Of a stretch of DNA of 22,592 nt, positions 13,941 to 21,417 are shown one piece after another. The notes beneath the pieces were generated by a model. That model ran no database searches. It had not been told where the DNA came from and was given only the letters and a program-made list of their open reading frames with translations. Location of the stretch: positions 1 to 22,592 of IMG/VR virus record IMGVR_UViG_3300031841_000888. One strand, 5' to 3'. Made by a program: the position numbers and the translations under genes. The stretch comes from a virus. The number at the start of each line of letters is the position of its first letter. Position 1 is the stretch's first letter.

Positions 13941-14855
13941 TTATGTCCACCTCTGCGTTAAATACGGATCTTCATACCCCGGCTGTGGAGTAGACGTTGG
14001 TGAATTATAGAACCTAAACTTGGTATTTTGCTGTTGCGCCGGTTCTTGTAGCAAGCCAAACCCTTTGTTAACAATATCACCATACTGATTATATTTAGCC
14101 GCAATCATTTGTGCGTTGTTGTTTGCAATATCGCTTGTTAACGCCCCAATATTCTGTGATGCCCGGGCCTGCATTCCAGCACCTTCTAGTCGTCTGGCTC
14201 TCTCTTCATCAGCCAGTTTACGACCGTATTCAAGCTCTGAACGACCGATATCGTATACACCGTACTCATCTTTAAACAAACCACGAGTCAAGTTTAGCTG
14301 ATCTAAGATGTCTTGTTGTGCAAAATCATACGATTCTGCGGCTATGCTCCGGTCTTGCTGTGCAAATGACTCTTGAAGGCCTGTCATTATCGGATTAACA
14401 TACGCCCCTGTGCCAATGTCTCCACCCGCTCCTAAAAGCCCCTTTGCGGCTAGTTGTGCATATGCGCTTTCAGTCTGCGCAGATCTTGAAGGATCGAGTA
14501 AAGAGATCATACGCTCAGTGCGCTCTTGCGCAACTCGTGTAGGGTCTACAGATATATTTGCTAAAGTTTCGTTTCCTAGTCTACTAAACGTAGCCGCCCG
14601 TTCTTGCATCTCCTGCGACAGTTGAAAATCAACCGCCGTTAGATTTCCATCGCCGTCTACGTCATACGTGGCTGTGCCATAAGGTGACGTAAAGCCAACC
14701 GCTCTAAACTTTGCCGCATCTTTTCCAGCCTTTAAAGCTTCTCGCTGTGCCGCAATCTGAGCTTCAACACCTTTATTGGCTGTTTGAGCGGCTTTGTTAG
14801 CACCATAACTGGTGACACCAGCCGCCCCGACCATACCTACCGCAACCCAACTCAT
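13941..14855 (-). CDS. Internal virion / DNA ejection protein (304 aa)
   Basis: The N-terminus MSWVAVGMVGAAGVTSYGANKAAQ is a glycine/alanine-rich hydrophobic helix, a feature of short-tailed phage ejection proteins (T7 gp14, P22 gp7/gp20 types). The rest is Gln/Ala rich and helical, with an inserted DVDGDGNLTAVD loop (about 66-77) resembling a calcium-binding type loop. It starts by ATGA overlap with the cupin-like gene and ends one base before the next start. Role assigned from composition and context. Confidence 0.6.
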   Translation of the reverse strand: MSWVAVGMVGAAGVTSYGANKAAQTANKGVEAQIAAQREALKAGKDAAKFRAVGFTSPYGTATYDVDGDGNLTAVDFQLSQEMQERAATFSRLGNETLANISVDPTRVAQERTERMISLLDPSRSAQTESAYAQLAAKGLLGAGGDIGTGAYVNPIMTGLQESFAQQDRSIAAESYDFAQQDILDQLNLTRGLFKDEYGVYDIGRSELEYGRKLADEERARRLEGAGMQARASQNIGALTSDIANNNAQMIAAKYNQYGDIVNKGFGLLQEPAQQQNTKFRFYNSPTSTPQPGYEDPYLTQRWT

Positions 14856-15334
14856 GAGTCATTCTCCAATAGATCCCAAGGATATGTAAATTCACTATAG
14901 TCTTCTGCTTTTAACACGCTTTCAACCTCTTCTAAATTATCAGTTTCGGGTAAGCCTGTAATAGCCGCCCATAGTACGTCAGTTTGTGCATATAATGCAA
15001 TACGAGATCCGTAAGGTGCTTTACCAATATACGGAGCCTCAATCAGCATATCACCCTCTTCAGACTTTACCCCAACAACCCCGGAGATAATAATCCAAAG
15101 TCTTTCTTTTTTCCAAAGCTCAGATACAATTGTTGTATCGGCAGGAATATGTAACACACGAGTATATGCACCACCAACAATAAACTCTTGCAATCCCTCA
15201 TTTATCTGATCTCTATCACCATGATCAGAGCCTGTTTCTGCTTGGATTGCAGTATGCAATTCTTCAATCAATTCTCGCTGATTTAATCGTAGCTCTTTGT
15301 TATCTTCCGGGATTACTAACTGGTGTTCTACCAT
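14852..15334 (-). CDS. Cupin-like (RmlC-fold) structural-region protein
   Basis: This 160-residue protein has a probable cupin beta-barrel at about residues 50-120: a strand with YTRVLHIPADTTIVS, then WKKERLWIIISGVVGV (loop normally carrying metal ligands), EGDMLIEAP, and APYGSRIALYAQTDVLWAAIT. The usual metal-binding His/His/Glu pattern is not evident, so it may be structural, not catalytic. Similar domains occur beside tail fibre genes in phages. Its start overlaps the tail fibre gene by 7 bases. Fold call is by pattern recognition only. Confidence 0.5.
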   Translation of the reverse strand: MVEHQLVIPEDNKELRLNQRELIEELHTAIQAETGSDHGDRDQINEGLQEFIVGGAYTRVLHIPADTTIVSELWKKERLWIIISGVVGVKSEEGDMLIEAPYIGKAPYGSRIALYAQTDVLWAAITGLPETDNLEEVESVLKAEDYSEFTYPWDLLENDS

Positions 15335-16083
15335 TCTAAAATGATGGCTCCATTTTGTCCATTAACACCACGAGAGAAGCGACCCATACCGCCACCATTG
15401 CCGTAGCCAGTACCCGCAGTGTCGTTTAAAGGTGCTGTGCCTGTTCCGTTGGTGCCACCTAACTTATTTGTGTAACTCAGGTTTGCATTATCGCCTTTAG
15501 CAGTTGCAGAGCTAACTAAGTCTTGAGGAGTTCCTCCCGCACCGCCGTTAGAGTTTCCTGCGGGGTAGCCACCACCGCCACCACCTGTAGCAGTAACTAA
15601 GTCTGTACTACCACGCCGTATGTAAGATGTTTCGCCTGCTGTGCCGTTGCCTGCTCCAATTTGGTTCCCGTCATCATCGTAGTTGTACGAATAATTAGTG
15701 TTGAACCTATAAGTCGCACCATATCCACGTTCACCTACAATAATCGTAAGTGTTTCTTTTGGTGTTACAGAGATAGTCTCGTCGTTCAGACCACCTGCAC
15801 CACCACCCGCACCATACCATGCGTCACCATTCTGGTTGTTTGCCCCAGAACCACCACCGCCACCAATGACACGGGCCTCTATTGAGTAAACGCCTGCGGG
15901 AACAATAAAACTAAAAGTCCCGTAGTCTGTATAAGACTCAGTACCGGCTTCGTACAGGAAAGACTTCCATGTGCCATTGTCGTTGACATACCCATCTAAG
16001 ACAGTTTTCCAAGTCCCACTGTCTTTGATATAAATCTCAGCGACCGGTTTAAATACCCCACCGTCTTTAACGTAACTAGGCAT
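15328..16083 (-). CDS. Glycine-rich tail fibre / adhesin
   Basis: This 251-residue protein has three exact-length 14-residue tandem repeats near its N-terminus (about residues 4-45), each of form Y-(V/I)-K/N-D-x-G-x-(F/W)-K. Then follows a region dominated by glycine runs (GGGGGSG, GAGGGAGG, GGGGGG, GGAGG, GNGGGMG) similar to T4-type gp38 adhesins, which fold as polyglycine sandwiches for receptor binding. It ends GAIILEW. The ATG at 16083 overlaps the previous stop; TTG at 16086 would add one residue. A host-recognition role is inferred. Confidence 0.75.
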   Translation of the reverse strand: MPSYVKDGGVFKPVAEIYIKDSGTWKTVLDGYVNDNGTWKSFLYEAGTESYTDYGTFSFIVPAGVYSIEARVIGGGGGSGANNQNGDAWYGAGGGAGGLNDETISVTPKETLTIIVGERGYGATYRFNTNYSYNYDDDGNQIGAGNGTAGETSYIRRGSTDLVTATGGGGGGYPAGNSNGGAGGTPQDLVSSATAKGDNANLSYTNKLGGTNGTGTAPLNDTAGTGYGNGGGMGRFSRGVNGQNGAIILEW

Positions 16084-16484
16084 CAAGCACTGACCTTATA
16101 CCAAATATCGCCGTCATTCCCGCCTGTAGGACTAGAAGTCGATACTGTGCGAACGCCGTATCCATTAGATGTCGAATCAATACTAATAACACCATTTGTG
16201 ATATCTATACCATCGCCTGCGGTCTGAGCATCGTTTGCAATCTGGGCAAGAACAAAAGCAGTTGTAGCAAGTTGAGTGCTATTTGTATCTACTGCCGTTG
16301 TAGGCGCTGTCGGAGATCCTGTAAAAGCTGGAGACACAAGATCAGATTTTGCATCAATAGCTCCAGCAATAAGGTTAAATTCAGTGTCAAATTCTGAGCC
16401 TCGTACCTTTTTTTGAGTATCTCCCGGAGGTAACGAATCTTTGCTAGTAAAGTTTGTTGCTTTTGTATATTCTGTGTGTGCCAT
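16083..16484 (-). CDS. Short tail fibre protein
   Basis: This 133-residue protein carries the phage tail-fibre repeat signature FTGSPTAP followed by STQLATTAFV (about residues 55-80), typical of T4 and T7-like fibre shafts or linkers. The N-terminus (EYTKATNFTSKDSLPPGD) resembles a fibre attachment segment, and it ends GGNDGDIWYKVS, a motif seen at fibre C-termini. It is short for a complete fibre, so it is probably a linker or connector with the next gene (glycine-rich adhesin) as the tip. ATG overlaps the upstream stop by one base. Confidence 0.75.
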   Translation of the reverse strand: MAHTEYTKATNFTSKDSLPPGDTQKKVRGSEFDTEFNLIAGAIDAKSDLVSPAFTGSPTAPTTAVDTNSTQLATTAFVLAQIANDAQTAGDGIDITNGVISIDSTSNGYGVRTVSTSSPTGGNDGDIWYKVSA

Positions 16485-18010
16485 TATATGAGCTTCCCAT
16501 CTTTAGCAAATATATCCATTTTTTGAAGCGATAAAGCCCCACCATTTACGTCTGCTTCGACTCCAATTTGTAAAACAGCACCGGAACCGCCTAAATTTAA
16601 CGATATGTTGTCCAGAACCGTCCCGGTCGAGTACTCAGCTTCGTTGTCAATACTGTCGTCTGAGAAGTACTCGTCAACATTGTACTCAGACGTAATACCC
16701 TCGTCTAATGTAAATGATGCCGCTCGATAGTCTGTGTCGTAATCAAACGCCCATTTTAAGGATGCCTGCTGTTCTGTCGAACCAATTAACACAAGCCTAA
16801 TTTTTTTTAAAATACTTTCAACCGTAGCGTCACCAAAGTCAAAGTAGTTTGTGTAATAAAGCATCCGATATACAGATGTGTCATCGAGATAACCACTGTA
16901 TTTAGCAACGTAGCCGTTTTGCCCCACTAGTACGTCTTCATTGTTGCGAACACAAAAGGCGGAAGGATTGATTGAAGTCCAACGAGTTACTCGTCTAGCT
17001 CCGCCCTCAAGCGCCCCTCTCATGTCAAAACAATACGTATAGCCTGACGCAGGTAGCGACAATAAATAAAATGCGTTTTCTTGCGAGAACACACTCTTAA
17101 TACGAAACTTATTTTCGCCCTGCGCAAAGACCACGATCTCGTCTCGTACATTTCTAGACACATCGCCTATCGGAGACGACACTTCTTGAATGGTTCGGCC
17201 TAGTGTACGTACACCATCTGCTGACAAGAACACAACTTCGGTTCCTGCGTTCTGCACTGTGTCTCGTGCAATGCAACCAACGCCTTTGATATGATCTGTC
17301 ATTTCAAAGTTTGTGCTGGTTGGGTCTTCTGCGCCTGCAAAGAATGCAATGTTTCTGCGTCCAAAAATTATAAGCCGATTGTTATATGATGTAATGGCCG
17401 TAACTTCTTCATCTTCTCCAAAGATTTCTTTGATGTTTATGAAGCCCGTCCCAGTTCCGCTAAACGACTGAGGCTCTAAAATCTTAGACCAATAAACAAC
17501 ATGCTTATCAGCTACCCAAACCCGGTTAAAGCAAGAAGCGCCACAGGTAGGCGTTGTTGATCCCGGTGCAGATGTATACGTATAAAACGTGTCTGTTGCG
17601 CCATCGTAGTACACCATAGTATGGTCTGCTTGCACAAACACAGCATAGTTGTTATACGTGATAATTTGCCAATCATCATCATTAATAGTAAAAGCACCGC
17701 CACCATTAAGGGTTAGCTCGGTTGATGTACCATCGCTTTCTAGCCTAAATAACTTGTTATTAGCCGCATACAGTATTTCAAGCGTACCATCAGATTTGGT
17801 GTATTCTGCAATGGCTCGGACTTGTCCAGTAAATGCCGTATCATTTAACTTTGTCCAGCCTTTTCGACTACCAATCCTGCCAAACTTGTCAATGATGCAA
17901 TTTGTAGCCTCTAGCGCAAAGCCAGCGTTCAACGTAATACCAGACTCTTGAGTGTTTAGCCCATAGAAGCCCGGTGCGGCGATGGTTGCTGTCTTTAGCG
18001 GTTTACTCAT
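16484..18010 (-). CDS. Tail tube / nozzle-like protein (beta-propeller type)
   Basis: The 508-residue protein is beta-rich and repetitive, with strands separated by loops (for example NKLFRLESDG, NNRLIIFGRRNIAFFAG, NGYVAKYSGYL) suggesting a propeller. The N-terminus TATIAAPGFYGLNTQESG and early DKFGRIGSRKGWTKL resemble phage tail stabilisation or tubular proteins. It lies just after the tail tubular A-like gene in reading order, as gp12 follows gp11 in T7. A nozzle (T7 gp12 or P22 gp10 type) role is therefore likely, but not proven by motif. Confidence 0.6.
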   Translation of the reverse strand: MSKPLKTATIAAPGFYGLNTQESGITLNAGFALEATNCIIDKFGRIGSRKGWTKLNDTAFTGQVRAIAEYTKSDGTLEILYAANNKLFRLESDGTSTELTLNGGGAFTINDDDWQIITYNNYAVFVQADHTMVYYDGATDTFYTYTSAPGSTTPTCGASCFNRVWVADKHVVYWSKILEPQSFSGTGTGFINIKEIFGEDEEVTAITSYNNRLIIFGRRNIAFFAGAEDPTSTNFEMTDHIKGVGCIARDTVQNAGTEVVFLSADGVRTLGRTIQEVSSPIGDVSRNVRDEIVVFAQGENKFRIKSVFSQENAFYLLSLPASGYTYCFDMRGALEGGARRVTRWTSINPSAFCVRNNEDVLVGQNGYVAKYSGYLDDTSVYRMLYYTNYFDFGDATVESILKKIRLVLIGSTEQQASLKWAFDYDTDYRAASFTLDEGITSEYNVDEYFSDDSIDNEAEYSTGTVLDNISLNLGGSGAVLQIGVEADVNGGALSLQKMDIFAKDGKLI

Positions 18011-18654
18011 ACTGTAGTCCAGATCGTCTCTTCAGGATGTTTTGATGCATCTAAAGATATAGCATCGTTAATTACCCTAGCGGCGGTAGTGTACGCAGAT
18101 GACATCGTAATACCGCCGTTTTCGCCACGCTCTTCAACAGCTTTAGCATAGGCTAGTTGAATCACAGGCTGTGCAGGAATCAATAACTTATCTGAGCTAG
18201 CCTGTAAGTCAGCAGTACGCAATACTACGTTAAACCTTAAATCGTAGGCCTTATCAGGTATCGGATATACATCAACCTGTGTATCGCCGTTGGTATTTAC
18301 CCCGTTGAAAGAATAATATCGGGGCGGTGACGTTTCAGGCGTACTGTTTAAGAACAGATCGTTCATCTCGTGTGCAGTTTTATACTGCATAAAAAAGTCT
18401 TCAGTGTCGTTGATAACGTCTAACACCGTAATCCGGTTTTGACTACCTGTCAACGCATATGCAAACGTATTCGCTTGGGTCACAACGCTCAGAGTCTGTC
18501 GCAGAGCCGACCAACTCCAAGAGTCTTCAATCTCTCGTTTTGCATCGTTCACAAGTAACCCTATTAACGAGGCGTAAGAGCTTCCAGATAAACTGGTTAC
18601 TTCGTTTTCACGCAGTCTTTTCAGTACGTTGTTAACAATGTCAATATACGTCAT
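18007..18654 (-). CDS. Tail tubular protein A-like adaptor
   Basis: The 215 residues begin MTYIDIVNNVLKRLRENEV, then GLLVNDAKREIEDSWSWSALRQTL, and TSPPRYYSFNG, the pattern of T7 gp11-type adaptor proteins that join portal to nozzle. The VNDAKREIEDSWSW block is characteristic of this family in marine podoviruses. It overlaps the upstream gene by ATGA and is followed directly by the nozzle-like protein. Function: head-tail adaptor ring (established for the family). Confidence 0.75.
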   Translation of the reverse strand: MTYIDIVNNVLKRLRENEVTSLSGSSYASLIGLLVNDAKREIEDSWSWSALRQTLSVVTQANTFAYALTGSQNRITVLDVINDTEDFFMQYKTAHEMNDLFLNSTPETSPPRYYSFNGVNTNGDTQVDVYPIPDKAYDLRFNVVLRTADLQASSDKLLIPAQPVIQLAYAKAVEERGENGGITMSSAYTTAARVINDAISLDASKHPEETIWTTV

Positions 18655-19028
18655 TTCTTCTTACGCTTATTTAGATCAGTACGAGATACTTCTTTGCCTC
18701 TGTACGAGGTGTTGAGCATATTAGCTGTACGAGAGCCTACTTTGTTTTGACGCTTTGTGTTGTTTTTAGATGTCTGACCAGCTTTGTACGCCGCCCCAGC
18801 GACTGCTGTAGCGCCTGCACCAGCAACCGCCGCTTTGCGCTGACCCGCTCGATAGGCACGTTGTTTTGGTGTTAAAGTCTTTACAGCTTCCTGACCTTTA
18901 GTCGGCTTGCTCATTAAATCATTCATATGCTTTCGGGCTTCTTTAACAGCCGCCGAGCCATGTTTTTTGATTGCTTCTTGAACGCCTTTGCTCATAATGA
19001 GCCGAATAATTGCATTTACTGCCGCCAT
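18651..19028 (-). CDS. Hypothetical basic protein (125 aa)
   Basis: Start at ATG 19028, with AAGGTG 8 bases upstream; the ATG at 19034 is 2 bases from it and less likely. The protein has a helical N-terminus (MAAVNAIIRLIMSKGV), a basic middle, an Ala/Gly-rich stretch (AAVAGAGATAVAGAAYKAG, about 67-85) that could be a membrane helix, and a Lys/Arg-rich C-terminus. It lies between the DUF6321-like gene and the tail tube gene. Small head-tail accessory protein is plausible; no family recognised. Confidence 0.5.
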   Translation of the reverse strand: MAAVNAIIRLIMSKGVQEAIKKHGSAAVKEARKHMNDLMSKPTKGQEAVKTLTPKQRAYRAGQRKAAVAGAGATAVAGAAYKAGQTSKNNTKRQNKVGSRTANMLNTSYRGKEVSRTDLNKRKKK

Positions 19029-19294
19029 TACCATTTCACCTTATCGGCCCAATAGGCCGCTGATAGTTTACCTTTTGCTATGTTTTTGCCGTGACGAGCC
19101 TTGAAAGACCTGCTACGTGCAGTATCAGTCTTATCGCCACTAACTCCCTGCTGTCCAAATCGAATTGTTCTAATCTGATCACCAACTCTGGCAACGACAA
19201 CGTGAGATTTAGTCGGGTGGTTTGGGGTTCGCTTAGGCTTGTTGTACCCGGTTACACCTGCTCGTCTTAATCGAGCATCTTTAACTACAGCCAT
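19028..19294 (-). CDS. Conserved small basic protein (DUF6321-like)
   Basis: This 88-residue lysine/arginine-rich protein starts MAVVKDARLRRAGVTGYNKPKR, with TPNHPTKSHVVVARVGD, IRFGQQGVSG, KARHGKNIAKGKLSAAYWADKVKW. I recognise this as a widely conserved small marine-phage protein, for which a DUF family exists (name uncertain). AGGT lies 7 bases upstream. Its function is unknown; basic charge and position near head-tail genes suggest DNA or virion association. Confidence 0.65.
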   Translation of the reverse strand: MAVVKDARLRRAGVTGYNKPKRTPNHPTKSHVVVARVGDQIRTIRFGQQGVSGDKTDTARSRSFKARHGKNIAKGKLSAAYWADKVKW

Positions 19295-19297
19295 AGT

Positions 19298-19630
19298 TTA
19301 CCTATTTGAGTTGTGTTCGGTCACGGTTATAAAAATTGAACCTGCCGTAGTGCCAGACACTTGAATCTTGTCGTTCTCTTCCAAGATCAAGCATTCGCCC
19401 GGAGGGCCACCAAATTGAAATGACTCTTTTGATGCAATAGTTGTGTTATCTAATATGTTTATCGAGGCAGTTTCAGAATCGTCATAATACGTTAAAGTAT
19501 ACGAACCGGTAGAGCCACCGGTGTTTTTAACGTACATCAACTGTATTTCCGCAAGCTTATGCTCAGGAACTTGATATGTATCTGCTAGTGTACCTGTTAT
19601 AGTATGCGCAATTGTTCGTTTTGTAGCCAT
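19298..19630 (-). CDS. Small beta-rich virion-type protein (110 aa)
   Basis: The 110 residues are predicted beta-rich (TITGTLADTYQVPEHKLAEIQLMYVKNTG, SYTLTYYDDS, GSIFITVTEH) and resemble small phage decoration or tail proteins with an Ig-like or beta-sandwich fold, though without a certain family. There is no Shine-Dalgarno upstream of the ATG at 19630, and the promoter -10 ends only 3 bases before it, so translation could be leaderless or start downstream (see findings). Confidence 0.6.
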   Translation of the reverse strand: MATKRTIAHTITGTLADTYQVPEHKLAEIQLMYVKNTGGSTGSYTLTYYDDSETASINILDNTTIASKESFQFGGPPGECLILEENDKIQVSGTTAGSIFITVTEHNSNR

Positions 19631-19633
19631 TCA

Positions 19634-19662
19634 ATTATACCATAAAAGTATTGAAAAGTCAA
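19634..19662 (-). promoter_or_regulatory. Consensus sigma70 promoter, leftward, at small virion gene
   Basis: On the minus strand, TTGACT (19662-19657), a 17-base spacer and TATAAT (19639-19634) with the TGG extension (TGGTATAAT) give a near-perfect promoter. It lies between the stop at 19664 and the ATG at 19630, so it starts a second leftward unit at the head-tail genes. The predicted +1 (about 19627) falls inside the start codon of the next gene. Confidence 0.75.
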
Positions 19663-19663
19663 A

Positions 19664-19801
19664 TTACATAGTGTAAGTCTGTGAAGGCTTTGGCTGTTTT
19701 TCTTTCTTAGGTCTAGTATACACCGGCCCTTCATACTTACACTTGATTCCTTTCTTAGTCTCGTGACACACGATCTTTGGGGTTTTATCTTTAGCTTTCA
19801 T
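19664..19801 (-). CDS. Hypothetical basic 45-aa protein
   Basis: The ORF starts at ATG 19801, overlapping the previous stop by ATGA, and ends TAA at 19666-19664. It is lysine rich with two cysteines (IVCHETKKGIKCKYEG), resembling a small metal-binding or DNA-binding peptide. No clear ribosome site except weak GAAG in the upstream gene, so translation is probably coupled. It lies immediately upstream of a consensus promoter. Confidence 0.55.
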   Translation of the reverse strand: MKAKDKTPKIVCHETKKGIKCKYEGPVYTRPKKEKQPKPSQTYTM

Positions 19802-20079
19802 TTTTGCTTCATCTTCTGCCGTTGCTTACGCCTACGATTACCAGAGGCTGTAACGCTATGTTGTATCGGTTTTGAGGATGTCTTTCTTTTTATGCTGGAT
19901 TGCCGTTCTGCCGGTGTCATTTTTTGCGCTACCTTTTTGGGCCTGCAAGAAGGATAAGGTCTCTTTGATTGCCCTCTCGCACTCCGCCGACCACACGGCT
20001 TTCCTGTCTTTAGATCTATCCACTCTTCTTTAAACCACTTAGTTAGTCCACCCGTGGGTTTACCTGAATTTGCCGCCAC
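19798..20079 (-). CDS. Conserved basic small phage protein (93 aa)
   Basis: Very basic (rich in K, R, Q) with the motif GGLTKWFKEEWIDLKTGKPCGRRSA and YPSCRPKK, followed by MTPAERQSSIKRK. I recall similar proteins as a short conserved family of marine phages (possibly DUF5872), with two cysteines likely part of a small fold. Starts with GTG 20079, with AAGGA about 11 bases upstream. Function unknown; a nucleic-acid-binding or virion role is inferred. Confidence 0.6.
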   Translation of the reverse strand: MAANSGKPTGGLTKWFKEEWIDLKTGKPCGRRSARGQSKRPYPSCRPKKVAQKMTPAERQSSIKRKTSSKPIQHSVTASGNRRRKQRQKMKQK

Positions 20080-20197
20080 GTCTCTTGTATTCCTTAACTA
20101 AAAATGCGCTTCCGTAAGCACTGGGCCAAACACGGTATTTCTGCTTGGCTTCAGCTTTTACACGATTGTACAGCGCTTTATTTGTTGGTGTAGCCAT
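20060..20197 (-). CDS. Conserved basic 45-aa protein
   Basis: ATG 20197 shares its A with the previous stop (TAATG) and the ORF ends at TAA 20062-20060, overlapping the next gene by 20 bases. Sequence begins MATPTNKALYNRVKAEAKQ and contains KYRVWPSAYGSAFLVKEYKRRGGKF, a pattern I recognise from tiny conserved proteins in marine phages. Strongly basic; the function is unknown. Confidence 0.65.
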   Translation of the reverse strand: MATPTNKALYNRVKAEAKQKYRVWPSAYGSAFLVKEYKRRGGKFR

Positions 20198-20409
20198 TAC
20201 TTAGCTACCTTACCATTGACTAGCCTTTTACCGGTCTTGCGGCAACGATTTTGAGCAACACAAGCCTCTGGTGTCGTACAGCTAGGATGTGGCTTCTTTA
20301 CCTTTGGCTTCTTAGGCTGTGCTGGGTTAAACGGATCTGATTCACCAGCAAGCAAGCGACCCTCTGTATATACGTCTGCTGGGTTCCGGTGGGGTTTACC
20401 ATGTGGCAT
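20197..20409 (-). CDS. Hypothetical Cys-containing basic 70-aa protein
   Basis: Starts at ATG 20409 with AGAGGA 8 bases upstream. The protein is basic and has three cysteines in the motif PSCTTPEACVAQNRC, spaced like a small metal-binding knuckle. It ends by TAATG overlap with the next gene. No family is recognised. The small gene group 19664-20409 appears co-translated. Confidence 0.6.
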   Translation of the reverse strand: MPHGKPHRNPADVYTEGRLLAGESDPFNPAQPKKPKVKKPHPSCTTPEACVAQNRCRKTGKRLVNGKVAK

Positions 20410-20411
20410 AA

Positions 20412-20780
20412 TTACTTTCCTCTTAGTTTATCTGCAATAGAGCCAACACCCTTAACACCAAAGGATGCAGACACCACAATCATTAATACTGTGTGATACC
20501 ATTCAGGCAGTGTACTGAGTACAATGAAGCCTTCTTGTATATGATCTACCGCTCCGGGAATAAAGCATAAGATCAAAGGGACGCTGAACACAATCGTCAG
20601 CCACTCGTCCTTCCACGAGTTCTTTGATGCTTCTGCCATGATGCGTTCCCAATCCGCTGTGGACTGCGCCGCTGTTTTCAGTGCGGTGGCTTTGGCCTCT
20701 GCGGTGGCTTTGGTTGATTCCGCCTTCGCACTGACCCATGTACCTGCCAAGTTGGTGATAGCTGTGACTAGGCCAATCAT
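20412..20780 (-). CDS. 3-TM holin (GTA-holin-like)
   Basis: The 122-residue protein has a mildly hydrophobic N-terminal segment (MIGLVTAITNLAGTWVSA), a Lys/Ala/Thr-rich linker (residues 19-45), and two clear membrane helices (about 59-80, WLTIVFSVPLILCFIPGAV, and about 94-112, YHTVLMIVVSASFGVKGVG). This matches the GTA_holin_3TM family, which makes the lesion in the inner membrane that releases endolysin. AGGAGT lies 8 bases before the ATG. No endolysin gene is visible here. Identification is moderately strong. Confidence 0.75.
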   Translation of the reverse strand: MIGLVTAITNLAGTWVSAKAESTKATAEAKATALKTAAQSTADWERIMAEASKNSWKDEWLTIVFSVPLILCFIPGAVDHIQEGFIVLSTLPEWYHTVLMIVVSASFGVKGVGSIADKLRGK

Positions 20781-20783
20781 GTA

Positions 20784-20969
20784 TCATACTCCTGTTTTTT
20801 TATCGTCTGGTATTGGTACACAAGCCATTCCTCTAGGGTCTTCTGCATCCTGCATAAGTACCATTGCTTCCTTAAAGCAGTCTTGAGGATTCTCAAATTC
20901 TTTCCGGTCTATAATCCGTAACACACCCGGTTGTATAGCTATTGTAATAATTCCAAATACTGTCCACAT
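20784..20969 (-). CDS. Hypothetical 61-aa protein with N-terminal hydrophobic segment
   Basis: Start ATG 20969 has AGAGG 7 bases upstream; a start at 20990 would add MHNRGNP and has a worse ribosome site. Residues 1-17 (MWTVFGIITIAIQPGVL) are hydrophobic, perhaps a signal or membrane anchor, followed by a polar tail with two cysteines (DCF, MACV). Function unknown; its place between a TM protein and a holin suggests a lysis accessory role. Confidence 0.5.
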   Translation of the reverse strand: MWTVFGIITIAIQPGVLRIIDRKEFENPQDCFKEAMVLMQDAEDPRGMACVPIPDDKKTGV

Positions 20970-20973
20970 AGGA

Positions 20974-21417
20974 TTACCTCTGTTGTGCAATCCAATAAAA
21001 GATGTAAGCTACCAAGCCAACGGCTGAGAGAATGCAAGCACCCAAACCAATCCCAAGGCATACATTAATAATCTGCTCTCTACGTTTAGCTTTTTCGGCT
21101 TTCTGTTTTTTGGCTTCAGCTTCACGGCTTTCCCTCATCTTTTGCTGGTATGCTAACCAATCTGTCCAAAGTCCTCCTCGACCCTGCCAAATCATCATCT
21201 GTTTCAGACTAGCCTCATATTCCTTTAGCTGTTCTGCGGCCATGAAGGCCTGTAAATCTGACTTATAGCCATGTTCGTGCGCCTTCTTTTGTATCTGTGC
21301 TTTGAGTCCAAAATAATCTGCAAGAGCTTCTCCTGCTTCGTAGATTTCTTTCCCATTCGCAATGGTCTCCTTGATGACACCAAAGGCGGCATTAGCGGCG
21401 GCTAGTTCAGCTATCAT
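20974..21417 (-). CDS. Helical protein with C-terminal membrane segment (147 aa)
   Basis: Start ATG 21417 has AAGGA 8 bases upstream; the longer TTG start (21492) lies within the upstream gene and reads through its frame, so it is less likely. The protein is helical (AELAAANAAFGVIKETIANGKEIYEAG), has a basic coiled-coil-like stretch (about 90-115), and ends with a clear membrane helix (about 119-142, VCLGIGLGACILSAVGLVAYIF). It resembles a spanin- or scaffold-like lysis partner beside the holin, but no family is certain. Confidence 0.55.
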   Translation of the reverse strand: MIAELAAANAAFGVIKETIANGKEIYEAGEALADYFGLKAQIQKKAHEHGYKSDLQAFMAAEQLKEYEASLKQMMIWQGRGGLWTDWLAYQQKMRESREAEAKKQKAEKAKRREQIINVCLGIGLGACILSAVGLVAYIFYWIAQQR

